A DNA stretch of 64,000 nt, taken from positions 62,001-126,000 of the forward strand of contig CAJTVP010000002.1 of the NCBI GenBank assembly GCA_910580205.1. Reading direction: 5' to 3'. Position numbers and translations under genes: made by a program. Shown piece after piece: positions 18,515 through 26,723 of this stretch (its first letter is position 1; every line of letters begins with the position of its first letter). The notes beneath the pieces were generated by a model. It worked only from the letters and a program-made list of their open reading frames with translations, ran no database searches and was not told the origin of the DNA. This stretch comes from an uncultured Eggerthellaceae bacterium. Lineage in GTDB: Bacteria; Actinomycetota; Coriobacteriia; Coriobacteriales; Eggerthellaceae.

Positions 18515-21071
18515 GCGCCTTCGCCAGGTACTTCCCGGTGACGCTCTTGGGGTTCGCCGCTATGGCCTCCGGTGTGCCCTCTGCTACGATGGCGCCGCCA
18601 GCCTCCCCGCCACCCGGACCCAAGTCGATCACCTGGTCCGCGTTCGCGATCATGTCAAGGTCATGCTCGATCACCACCACGGTGGCACCTTTGTCCACGA
18701 GCCGCTGCAAGACGCTCAGGAGGACTTCCACGTCAGAGGGGTGCAGCCCGATGGTGGGCTCGTCGAAGACGAACAGCGCGCCTTTCTGCCGCTTGTGCAT
18801 CTCGCCAGCCAGTTTCAGCCGCTGCGCTTCGCCACCGGAGAGCGTCGGCGTGGCCTCGCCCAAGGTGAGATAGCCGAGCCCCAGGTCGGAAAGGGTTTCC
18901 AGCTTCGCTCGCACCTTCGGCATCCCGTCGGAATAGGCGAGCAGCTGATCCACGGTGAGCGCCATGATCTCTGGCAAGGAGAGCGATTCTTCCTGGGGCG
19001 CGCCGCCGTCGTCATCGTTTGAGGGAAGCGGGATGTCCTCCGCTCGCCGCAGCTCCAGGCGGATCTGGTACGCCTCCTCCCCGTAGCGCGAGCCTTGGCA
19101 ATCCGGACACGGGATGTCCACGTCAGGCAGGAACTGCACGTCCAGGGAGATCTGCCCGGTGCCGTCGCAGGTGGGGCAGCGCAGGCTCCCGGTGTTGTAG
19201 GAGAAATCTCCCGCCTTGAAGCCACGTTCCTTCGCAGCATTGAGGCGCGCGAACGTCCGGCGAAGGTCGTCCAGCACGCCCGAGTAGGTGCCCACGGTGG
19301 AGCGCACGTTCGCGCCGATGGGCGTGGCGTCGATCAGGTGCACGGAGGTGATGCCGCCTGCATCCAGCCTCTTCACGTGGTGGGGAAGCGGACGTCCAGC
19401 GAAGGCGCTTTCCAGCGCCGGGATCAGGCTTTCCAAGATGAGCGTGGTCTTGCCGGAGCCAGAGACGCCCGTGATGGCGGTCAGGCGCTCTTCTGGGATC
19501 TCCACGGAGAGCTCCTTCACGGTGTGGATCGGCCCGGTCTCCAGCTTGAGCGCACCGAACTCGAACATATCGGCTTCGTTCGCGCGTGTGCGCACTTGCA
19601 CGGAGCGCTTTCCGGAAAGGTACGGCCCTATGCGCGAAGCCGGGTCTTCTTCGATGGTGCTCACGGCGCCTTGGGCGATCACGCGGCCGCCCGCGGCTCC
19701 GGATCCGGGTCCGATCTCTATCACCCAGTCAACGGCTTCAAGCACCTGCACGTCATGGTCCACCACCACGACCGAGTTGCCGTCGGCCAGAAGATCGTCC
19801 ATGACGCCCAGAAGCCCTTCGATGTTGGACGGGTGCAGCCCGATGGAGGGCTCGTCCAGCACGTAGAGCACGCCGGTGGTGCGGCTGCGCACGGCGCGGG
19901 CCAGCTGGACCCGCTGGCGCTCGCCATTGGAAAGCGTGGAAGAGGCGCGGTCGAGGGTCAGATATCCCAGACCGAGCTGTTGGAGGCGCTGGGTGGGCTC
20001 CGTCATCTCAGCGATGATGGCCTCCGCCATGGGGTGCATGTCTTCGGGCAGCGTATCAGCGAGGGTGGGCGTCCAGGCAGCCAAGGCATCCAGGGTGAGG
20101 ACAGTGGCGTCCGCCAGGTTCTTGCCGTCGAGCAGGGTAGAGCGCGCCTTCGCGGACAGCCGCGATCCGTGGCAATCCGGGCAGGGCTCCTCCTTCAGGA
20201 ACTTCGCGATGCGCGCCAGGCCTTTGTCGTCCTTCACCTTCGCCAGGGCGTTCTTCACGGTGTTCACGGCGCTGTAGAAAGTGAAATCCAGCTCGGTGGC
20301 GTGGTCTTTGTTCTTAGGGACGTAGAGGATGTGCCGTTTCTCCATGGGGCCGTGCAGCACGATCTCCTTTTCGCGGGGCGTCAAGTCGTGGTAGGGGACG
20401 TCCGTGCGCACGCCCATCTCGTGGGCGACCTGCGGCATGAGCGACCACATGAGGTTGCGCCAGGGGGCCACCGCGCCTTCTTCCAAGGTGAGCGAATCGT
20501 CTGCGATCAGCGTGCTCTCGTCCACTTCGCGCACGACGCCCGTGCCGCCGCAGGTGGGACAGGCGCCCGCGGCGTTGAAAGCCAGGTCCTCTGCGGTCGG
20601 GCCGAAGAAGCGCGCGTGGCAGATGGGACAGGTGAGCGGGCGATCGGCGGCCACATTCAGGCTGGGCGGGACGTGGTGGCCGTTCGGGCACTGGTGGCTG
20701 CCCAAGCGCGAGAACATGAGGCGCAGGTAGTTCAAGAGCTCAGTGGAAGTGCCGAAGGTGGAGTGAACGCCGGGGATGGGCGGCCGCTGACGCAGAGCGA
20801 TGGCGGCTGGGACGTGCAGCACCTCGTCCACTTGGGCGCGCGTGGTCTGGCTGATGCGCCGACGCGTGTAGGTGGAAAGGGCTTCCAGATATCGGCGGCT
20901 CCCTTCGGCGTAGAGAACTCCCAGCGCGAGGGAGCTTTTGCCTGAGCCGGACACGCCGGCGATGCCCACGAGGCGGTGCAGGGGCACGTTCACGTTGATG
21001 TCTTTCAGGTTGTGCACCCGCGCGCCGCGCACTTCGATATCCGCAGGCTCTTTGAATGATCGCGCTGCCAT
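18501..21071 (-). CDS. UvrA-like ABC ATPase lacking most of the UvrB-binding region
   Basis: 856 aa. Two ABC modules with Walker A loops GVSGSGKSS (39-47) and GVSGSGKTT (near 537), the family's zinc modules ([16 protein letters not shown] with CPDCQGS), and two ABC signatures. Only about 45 residues separate CPNGHH from CPTCGG, where canonical UvrA has the roughly 110-residue UvrB-binding region, so this fits the UvrA2/DrrC-like class linked to DNA-damage or drug tolerance rather than the housekeeping UvrA of about 940 aa. The start is ATG 21071, preceded by AAAGGAGG. Confidence 0.85.
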   Translation of the reverse strand: MAARSFKEPADIEVRGARVHNLKDINVNVPLHRLVGIAGVSGSGKSSLALGVLYAEGSRRYLEALSTYTRRRISQTTRAQVDEVLHVPAAIALRQRPPIPGVHSTFGTSTELLNYLRLMFSRLGSHQCPNGHHVPPSLNVAADRPLTCPICHARFFGPTAEDLAFNAAGACPTCGGTGVVREVDESTLIADDSLTLEEGAVAPWRNLMWSLMPQVAHEMGVRTDVPYHDLTPREKEIVLHGPMEKRHILYVPKNKDHATELDFTFYSAVNTVKNALAKVKDDKGLARIAKFLKEEPCPDCHGSRLSAKARSTLLDGKNLADATVLTLDALAAWTPTLADTLPEDMHPMAEAIIAEMTEPTQRLQQLGLGYLTLDRASSTLSNGERQRVQLARAVRSRTTGVLYVLDEPSIGLHPSNIEGLLGVMDDLLADGNSVVVVDHDVQVLEAVDWVIEIGPGSGAAGGRVIAQGAVSTIEEDPASRIGPYLSGKRSVQVRTRANEADMFEFGALKLETGPIHTVKELSVEIPEERLTAITGVSGSGKTTLILESLIPALESAFAGRPLPHHVKRLDAGGITSVHLIDATPIGANVRSTVGTYSGVLDDLRRTFARLNAAKERGFKAGDFSYNTGSLRCPTCDGTGQISLDVQFLPDVDIPCPDCQGSRYGEEAYQIRLELRRAEDIPLPSNDDDGGAPQEESLSLPEIMALTVDQLLAYSDGMPKVRAKLETLSDLGLGYLTLGEATPTLSGGEAQRLKLAGEMHKRQKGALFVFDEPTIGLHPSDVEVLLSVLQRLVDKGATVVVIEHDLDMIANADQVIDLGPGGGEAGGAIVAEGTPEAIAANPKSVTGKYLAKALNPA

Positions 21072-21164
21072 GGCACCTCCTCTTTCGCTCACAAGATACT
21101 CCATCCGGCCGGTCGCGCGGTGGCTATAATCGTGGGGTTTGGTAATTCGTTGAAAGGACCGCCC

Positions 21165-22763
21165 ATGGCCGCCGCCTCTGCGAACCCCACCGTGCTCGTC
21201 GTTGATTTCGGGGCCCAGTATGGGCAGCTGATCGCGCGCCGCGTGCGAGATTTGGGCGTGTATTCGGAGATCATCCCGTGCGACATGACGGCGGCGGAAG
21301 TGGGTGCGCTGGATCCGGCGGCCATCATCCTGTCAGGAGGCCCGGCCAGCGTGTACGCTGAAGATGCGCCCTCGTTGGATCCGGGCGTGCTTGAGCTGGG
21401 CGTGCCGGTGCTGGGTTTCTGCTATGGGCAGCAGGCTATGGCGGTGGCGCTGGGTGGTGAGGTAGCCCACACGGACAAGGGAGAATACGGGCCCGCGCCA
21501 TTGGCTCTTACCAGTGAAGGTGGGGCTTCGGCCTTGTTCGCCGGGATGCCTGCTGAGCAGACGGTTTGGATGAGCCACCGAGACGCGGTCAGCCGAGTGC
21601 CGGAAGGGTTCGTGGTCACGTCGCGGACCGATGTGTGCCCGGTGGCGTCCATGGAATGTCCCGAGCGGAGGCTGTATGCCACGCAGTTCCACCCCGAAGT
21701 GCGCCACACGCCCTTCGGTGACGAGATGCTGGCGAACTTCCTGTTCGACGTGTGCGGCCTTGAGCGCACGTGGACCATGGATTCCATCATCCAGGACAGC
21801 GTCGCGGCCATACGGGAGCAGGTGGGGGAGAGCCGCGTGATCCTGGGGCTTTCAGGCGGCGTGGACTCCAGCGTGGTGGCGGCTTTGTGCGCGCGGGCGA
21901 TCGGGCGGCAGCTCACGTGCGTGTTCGTGAACCATGGGCTGCTTCGCAAGGGCGAGCCGGAGGAAGTGGAAGAGGTGTTCACCCGGCAGTTCGACGTGGA
22001 TTTCGTGCATGTGCACGCGGAGGATCGGTACGCAGCGCTGCTGGCTGGTGTGACCGACCCGGAGGAGAAGCGGCATATCATAGGCAGCCAGTTCTGGAAG
22101 GAGTTCTTCGCTGTGGCGGAGGAGCTGGCAGAAGACGGGCGGCCGGTGCAGTTCTTGGCTCAGGGGACCATCTATCCGGACATCATCGAGAGCGGGGCGC
22201 GGAAGACGGGCGGGAAGGCCAGCACGATCAAGAGCCACCACAACCTGATTCCGTTCCCGGAGGGCGTGTCATTCGAGCTGATCGAGCCGTTGGACCACTT
22301 CTTCAAGGACGAGGTGCGGGCGTTGGGGACGGCGCTCGGGCTGCCGGACTACATCGTGCAACGGCAACCGTTCCCGGGGCCCGGGTTGGCCATTCGCATC
22401 ATCGGCGAGGTGACGCTGGCGAAACTGGCGTTGCTGAAGGATGCGGATGCGATCGTGCGCGAGGAGCTGGATGCGTACAACCAAGCTGCGTGGGAGGAGG
22501 ATGGCGAGCGGCCCGTGTGGCAGTATTTCGCCGTGCTGCCCGATGTGCGCAGCGTGGGCGTGATGGGGGATGAGCGGACGTACGGGTATCCCGTCATCCT
22601 GCGCGCGGTTGAGTCTTCGGACGCCATGACCGCCGACTGGGCGAAGCTGCCCTACGAGCTGCTCACGAAGATCAGCACGCGCATCACTTCGGAAGTGGAG
22701 GGCATCAACCGCGTGGTGTACGACATCACCTCGAAGCCCCCAGCTACGATAGAGTGGGAATGA
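21165..22763 (+). CDS. guaA: GMP synthase (glutamine-hydrolysing) GuaA
   Basis: 532 aa, converts XMP to GMP. The class I glutaminase domain has Cys86 in GFCYGQQ and the His/Glu in QFHPEV. The ATP-pyrophosphatase loop LSGGVDSSV follows, then the C-terminal dimerisation domain ending PATIEWE. ATG 21165 follows AAAGGA, and a perfect TATAAT lies at 21125-21130. Its last 236 bp are duplicated downstream at 25298-25533, so the present 3' end was probably supplied by an integrated element that restored the reading frame. Confidence 0.97.
   Translation: MAAASANPTVLVVDFGAQYGQLIARRVRDLGVYSEIIPCDMTAAEVGALDPAAIILSGGPASVYAEDAPSLDPGVLELGVPVLGFCYGQQAMAVALGGEVAHTDKGEYGPAPLALTSEGGASALFAGMPAEQTVWMSHRDAVSRVPEGFVVTSRTDVCPVASMECPERRLYATQFHPEVRHTPFGDEMLANFLFDVCGLERTWTMDSIIQDSVAAIREQVGESRVILGLSGGVDSSVVAALCARAIGRQLTCVFVNHGLLRKGEPEEVEEVFTRQFDVDFVHVHAEDRYAALLAGVTDPEEKRHIIGSQFWKEFFAVAEELAEDGRPVQFLAQGTIYPDIIESGARKTGGKASTIKSHHNLIPFPEGVSFELIEPLDHFFKDEVRALGTALGLPDYIVQRQPFPGPGLAIRIIGEVTLAKLALLKDADAIVREELDAYNQAAWEEDGERPVWQYFAVLPDVRSVGVMGDERTYGYPVILRAVESSDAMTADWAKLPYELLTKISTRITSEVEGINRVVYDITSKPPATIEWE
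22528..22763 (+). repeat. guaA 3' end, left copy of the island-flanking duplication
   Basis: This segment matches 25298-25533 without gaps at a constant offset of 2770; by my count about 17 of 236 positions differ (about 93 percent identical). It includes the guaA stop codon and probably contains the attachment site used by the element now at 22764-25297. Confidence 0.9.
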
Positions 22764-22813
22764 AAATGGAGATCCGAGAATAAGGGGCGTCAGAAGAGGG
22801 GTGCATAACGAAC

Positions 22814-23350
22814 ATGCTAAGTCAAGTAAAGCTCTTTTTCTTCGTCTCGATTGCGTTATGCATCATTATGATTGTTGCATTGGTGGCTGGATATATCTTA
22901 TGGCTGCATCATGTTAAAGAGAAAAATGCTGAGCTTAGAAAATCGATATTGAGCGGAAAGTTTATTTCTTTAAATGATTTTGAGAGCAGATGGATCGAGG
23001 ACTATCCTAGAGCCAAAAGAGGTAGGGGACATATTGGATATAAATATAATGATACAGCTGGCTGCTATGTCATTTTGATTTTTGCAGAAAATCCTAATGA
23101 GGTATTTAGCAACTATGAAAACTCTTACATTGGCCAATCTGTCAATATTTGTCAACGAGTCCACAATCACTTTAATGGAAAAGGGAATGGAGATGTATAC
23201 GCCGATCGCAAATTCGGGAAGCGCTTATACGTTCAGTTTCTCCCATGTGCCAGAAAAGATATGAACGACTTAGAAAAATCATTAATCGCAGCATTTGATT
23301 CAACGGCCTCCTATAACAAGACGAGCGGTGGCTCTCGTCAGTTCTTGTGA
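22814..23350 (+). CDS. Membrane-anchored GIY-YIG nuclease-domain protein
   Basis: 178 aa. There is a hydrophobic N-terminal anchor (about residues 7-31). A GIY-YIG fold follows with Gly83-Cys-Tyr85, Tyr105-Ile-Gly107, Arg115, Glu154 and Asn168, so all the catalytic positions of the family appear present. Known GIY-YIG proteins cut DNA in repair, homing, restriction and phage exclusion; a membrane-tethered version is unusual. It is the first gene of the guaA island and much AT-richer than guaA. No partner gene follows in the same direction. Confidence 0.72.
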   Translation: MLSQVKLFFFVSIALCIIMIVALVAGYILWLHHVKEKNAELRKSILSGKFISLNDFESRWIEDYPRAKRGRGHIGYKYNDTAGCYVILIFAENPNEVFSNYENSYIGQSVNICQRVHNHFNGKGNGDVYADRKFGKRLYVQFLPCARKDMNDLEKSLIAAFDSTASYNKTSGGSRQFL

Positions 23351-23414
23351 TTGTTGCGGAGAACCAAGATGGCTTCTATGGCGCTTTTGAATATGACGCA
23401 TGCTTGAGTAAAGG

Positions 23415-23653
23415 TGAGTAAAAGGAACGCTCCAAAATGCTCATCCATGGCTAGATGCGTGTTGACAAATCTGAAATGACTCTCGAGGTCGAACCAGCAG
23501 CTTCTAGGTTGACAAAGAGGAAGATAAGAAGGAGAAGGCCTGTCTTCTGGGTCATGAGACTCTGACTTCATGCTTTACAGGAAAGCATGAAGTCAGAGTC
23601 TCAGAGATTCGGTGGTCAGATGCGAAATTCACCAAGGAGCATCCCAGTGCGTC
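23415..23653 (+). repeat. Dispersed repeat, copy A
   Basis: One of four related 220-240 bp sequences. It starts TGAGTAAAAGGAACGCTCC and ends GGAGCATCCCAGTGCG; the ends are imperfect inverted repeats. This copy has a perfect 22-bp stem (23555-23603, loop of five) in its right half. It fills most of the gene-free stretch 23351-23740, together with the inverted repeat at 23701-23734. Confidence 0.75.
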
Positions 23654-23700
23654 TCTTCTGCCCGATGCCTTCCTGGCTAGCTCTCAACATAACTCTCAAC

Positions 23701-23734
23701 AACTTAACACTGTAGTATGTTGATGTGTTAAGTT
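23701..23734. repeat. Inverted repeat behind the AlbA_2 regulator gene
   Basis: AACTTAACAC and GTGTTAAGTT are perfect ten-base arms separated by 14 bases, just beyond the regulator's stop codon. Related words (AACTCTCAA, CTTAACAC, ATGTTG) recur at 25245-25290, upstream of the same gene. It could be an operator pair or a trace of insertion. There is no U-run, so it is not a terminator. Confidence 0.5.
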
Positions 23735-23740
23735 CTCTTG

Positions 23741-25216
23741 CTATTTGAGGAGCCGGTATCGTTGACGGGGGCTTCGCCTGGGTTCTGTGGGTTCGATGAC
23801 GCCATTCGCGAGAAGCTCATTGATGTATCTCATCACTCCGGCTCGCGATAAGCCTGAGGTGGTCATGATCTCTTTCGTGCTCACAGAACCAACTCTTTCC
23901 AACATATCGAGAATGGCACCGCGCGTGTCGGAGGTCACAGTCCCCTTGATCTCTGACGGCATCAAATGCCTTCGAGTGAAGATCAGATCGAATCCCGAGA
24001 CGCTGTCTTTCGGAATGGGAGGAGCCATGAGGGCTTCCGCCAGTCGTGCTTCTATTTCCATATAGCCTGTCCCCCGATTCTCGACCACCCAGCCTCCATC
24101 AGGGTATGGCGTGCTTTCGAGAAGCTGCGCCAAGTATTGATTCCTCGTTGAGGAGACGCCGTTCTTGCCCAGCTGGTCGATCGTCACGGTCCCGTACAAG
24201 CCGCCCGGGTTGCAGATCTCCAATCGGTCGGCATACATATTGACTTGGACTTGCGTTCCCTGGGATGCTGGAGAGTAATCCCGATGCATCAACGCATTCG
24301 CTATGGCTTCTCTTACGGCAACGATGGGATAATCGGGCACATCAGTGCGGAAAGCACCTTCGATCAGGGCTCCTGTTCTCATATTCCTCCCGACGATATC
24401 AAGGGAGGTCTTGATCATGACAGGGATGCTCCCAACGATTGTCTCTGAATCTAAGAGCCTTCGACCTGATGATATCTTTTCGGCTTTCGAGGTTCCGGGG
24501 AAGGATGCGAATGTCACGCAAAGACGGGGAAAGTGTTTTTGAGGGTATATTCCCAAGCAGAGCAAGCCGCATAAAGTTGGCCTCAATACGCCATCATCGT
24601 CTTTCTGAATCGCACGGAGATTGAGCAAGGCATCCGTGTCCGATAGCTTGCCGAAGATCTCTCCATGCTTTTCTCGTTCGCGTTTAAGGAGCGCGGTGAT
24701 CGCTTCTGGATCGAGGTCATCCATGATAGCCTCAGCCACCATTTCGGCATCGTGTCGCGGTTGGCGCCTCTCCTCTCGCAGGCGGTCGATCTCATAATCA
24801 CTGAGCTTTCTGTCGCCGTCTCCTGTTCGGATGTATGAACCTGCATACATGCCACGAGTTGTGATGTAGCTCGGTTTATCGACAGGGGCCAGTTCAGGAA
24901 CGTAGGCAACTATGATGGGTGAGCCCTCGAACTCTTGGATGCTTATGTCTATGCGTGTAGGAGGGGTGAGCTTTTCACATGCAGTAGCAAGGGCATCCTG
25001 TATCTTGCTTGCGTTGAATTCAGGGGCTGGCGCGAACCCTTCTCGTTCCCGTAGTCCTAAGATGAGATATCCGCCGCTTCCATTCGAGAAGGCCGAAAGA
25101 CTCTCGATTATCGATTCCGGGAGCTTCTGTTCAGCGGCTTTGACCTCATAGACCTGCAGATCCGTTCCAACCATTCGCATGAGCGAGATGATTCTTTCGA
25201 GTTCTTCGGGATCCAT
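23741..25216 (-). CDS. AlbA_2 (Schlafen-like) / HATPase_c_4 transcriptional regulator
   Basis: 491 aa. N-terminal AlbA_2/divergent AAA_4 domain: YEVKAAEQKLPESIIESLSAFSN and GGYLILGLRE (about residues 18-60). Central region with REAIANALMHRDYS and IEICNPGGL-type motifs typical of the HATPase_c_4 domain (about 300-400). C-terminal winged helix (MTTSGLSRAGVMRYINELL, about 440-470). Such proteins are common in mobile regions and act as regulators, sometimes beside defence or toxin genes. The upstream region has TTAAC-rich motifs that may be its operator. Product length is normal and unbroken. Confidence 0.82.
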   Translation of the reverse strand: MDPEELERIISLMRMVGTDLQVYEVKAAEQKLPESIIESLSAFSNGSGGYLILGLREREGFAPAPEFNASKIQDALATACEKLTPPTRIDISIQEFEGSPIIVAYVPELAPVDKPSYITTRGMYAGSYIRTGDGDRKLSDYEIDRLREERRQPRHDAEMVAEAIMDDLDPEAITALLKREREKHGEIFGKLSDTDALLNLRAIQKDDDGVLRPTLCGLLCLGIYPQKHFPRLCVTFASFPGTSKAEKISSGRRLLDSETIVGSIPVMIKTSLDIVGRNMRTGALIEGAFRTDVPDYPIVAVREAIANALMHRDYSPASQGTQVQVNMYADRLEICNPGGLYGTVTIDQLGKNGVSSTRNQYLAQLLESTPYPDGGWVVENRGTGYMEIEARLAEALMAPPIPKDSVSGFDLIFTRRHLMPSEIKGTVTSDTRGAILDMLERVGSVSTKEIMTTSGLSRAGVMRYINELLANGVIEPTEPRRSPRQRYRLLK

Positions 25217-25297
25217 AGTGACCTTTCGTTGAAGGCGCTTACTTAACTCTCAATATCTTAACACGGTATTAAGGTAATGTAGCATGTTGTTGATAGA

Positions 25298-25533
25298 TCG
25301 CCGTGCTGCCTGAGGTGCGCAGCGTGGGCGTGATGGGAGACGAGCGGACGTACGGGTACCCCGTCATCCTGCGCGCGGTTGAATCTTCGGACGCCATGAC
25401 CGCCGACTGGGCGAAGCTGCCCTACGAGCTGCTCACCCGGATCAGCACGCGCATCACCTTGGAAGTGGATGGCATCAACCGCGTGGTGTACGACATCACC
25501 CCCAACCCCCCCGCTACGATAGAGTGGGAGTGA
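25298..25533 (+). pseudogene. Displaced guaA 3' remnant (right copy of duplication)
   Basis: Encodes the last 77 or so residues of GuaA in an intact frame ending PATIEWE, but without the rest of the gene. It is probably the original chromosomal guaA terminus, pushed away when the element at 22764-25297 integrated. It carries no start signal and is unlikely to be expressed. Confidence 0.88.
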
Positions 25534-26475
25534 TTCGGAGGTCGCAACGCTTTGGGACGGTATGCAACATTTTGCAGCGTTTTATCAGTTCAAGCGACAT
25601 ATTTGAACGTTGCGTACGTAACACTCCGAAACGCTAGAAAACGCTCCATTCAGGATAATTTGTCCACGGATTTGTCCACAGTCAAACTATCCCGAATGCT
25701 CCAAATCTAAGCTTGCTACCCCGCTGCAAGGTCTTCCATGACTTCCGATATTACTTCCGATATTACTTCCGATATGTGCCGCATTCCGCTTCTTCCTTCT
25801 GACTTTGCTTTCGAAAACTCTTCCTGTTGCCATCGGGCAATTGCGTTGACCCATTTGTTTTTACTCGGAGTGTCCGTCAGTTTTTCGATCTGCTTAACAT
25901 CATCGCTATTCATGTTGGCATCCAATCGCCTCAGGCGAAGAGCTGTAACTGATACTTCGATCTGTCAGCCAGCAAACCTCTTCGCATCCATGAAAGCCTT
26001 CCTTTCGGATGAAAAGCTTCTTGCCTACCTGAATCTCCTGATCCGAAAACGACTGCAGTACCTCAGGAGTTTCAGCTCACACACTCATCTATCGTGCATG
26101 ATGGTTTCATAATGATGGGCTGTGATTTCTTGCGCCCAACTTGCGGAGTTGGCTTTTCAGAGAGGATGTTGCATGCAAAGCAACTAGCGGAATGCTCTGA
26201 CCAATGGTTTTCCTATCAGCTTCTCTGAAGTTCAACTCAATGCTGCATCTAATTCCCAACTCTTCGAATTGAAAAATGTGCATATATGGAAATCCTGCGT
26301 GCTTATTGCATCAAGCTCTGGCTTGCCATCCGTATTCGCCATTCATGTTCACATGGCAACCATAGAACCTAATGCAGTTGTAGATATCATCAAATATCAC
26401 AAAATATAACGTATTGTTATTTAGAATCACTTTTCGTAGTTATACTTTTGACCAATAGTCAGGGAGAGACCGTGT
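25534..26475. other. Long gene-poor AT-rich spacer
   Basis: About 940 bases between the guaA remnant and the excisionase-like gene. I see a three-fold 12-bp tandem repeat (ACTTCCGATATT, 25741-25776), one doubtful short frame on the minus strand (25716-25925), and a TATACT hexamer at 26441-26446 that could be the -10 for the restriction operon. No convincing conserved gene is present; it may be decayed island DNA. Confidence 0.6.
25716..25925 (-). CDS. Doubtful small protein
   Basis: 69 aa, not recognised. The C-terminus contains the repeated HISEVISEVISEVMEDL, which comes from the 12-bp tandem DNA repeat. There is no clear ribosome binding site and the surroundings look decayed, so this may be the end of a lost gene or chance. 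Confidence 0.2.
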   Translation of the reverse strand: MDANMNSDDVKQIEKLTDTPSKNKWVNAIARWQQEEFSKAKSEGRSGMRHISEVISEVISEVMEDLAAG

Positions 26476-26673
26476 ATGCCAGAGCAAAAAGGAGAAGAAG
26501 CCTACATAGGAATCGAGGACGCCGCGGAGTACCTAGGCATAAAGCCTGTCACCCTCAGAACCTGGATCAAGAAGAATGAGGATTTACCTGCCTATCGTGT
26601 TGGCAGGCTGTGGCGTTTCAAGCGTAAAGAGCTTGACGACTGGATTGCTAGCGGAAAGAGCGCAATGGATTAG
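26476..26673 (+). CDS. Excisionase-type helix-turn-helix protein
   Basis: 65 aa single-domain winged HTH of the MerR/excisionase type: IEDAAEYLGIKPVTLRTWIKK, then YRVGRLWRFKRKELDDWI. Such proteins act as excisionases of mobile elements or as small regulators. It sits 50 bases upstream of hsdM in the same direction, so it may regulate the restriction genes or be a leftover of the element that brought them. No integrase is nearby. Confidence 0.85.
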   Translation: MPEQKGEEAYIGIEDAAEYLGIKPVTLRTWIKKNEDLPAYRVGRLWRFKRKELDDWIASGKSAMD

Positions 26674-26723
26674 GTGCACGTTATATCAGTAAGAAACTAT
26701 CAGCAAGGAGCGATCAAAGGATT

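Larger units (their letters stand above)
22764..25533. mobile_element. Genomic island integrated at the guaA 3' end
   Basis: The island is bounded by the functional guaA terminus on the left and the displaced guaA remnant on the right. Its genes (GIY-YIG membrane protein and AlbA_2 regulator) and its spacers are AT-richer than guaA. It contains one copy of the dispersed repeat. No integrase or transposase gene is visible inside, so it is either a remnant or was mobilised in trans. Exact ends are inferred from the duplication. Confidence 0.7.

Noticed and set aside
19095..20945. 600-codon open frame antisense to the UvrA-like gene
   Set aside because: The UvrA-like gene has full motifs on the other strand; this frame is His/Gly/Arg-rich and has no ribosome binding site.
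25741..25776. Tandem 12-bp repeat as a CRISPR or iteron array
   Set aside because: Only three units, directly adjacent with no spacers, and no cas or rep gene nearby.
25738..26112. 124-codon plus-strand frame in the spacer after the guaA remnant
   Set aside because: Ser/Leu-rich with no motif, begins inside the tandem repeat and has no ribosome binding site.
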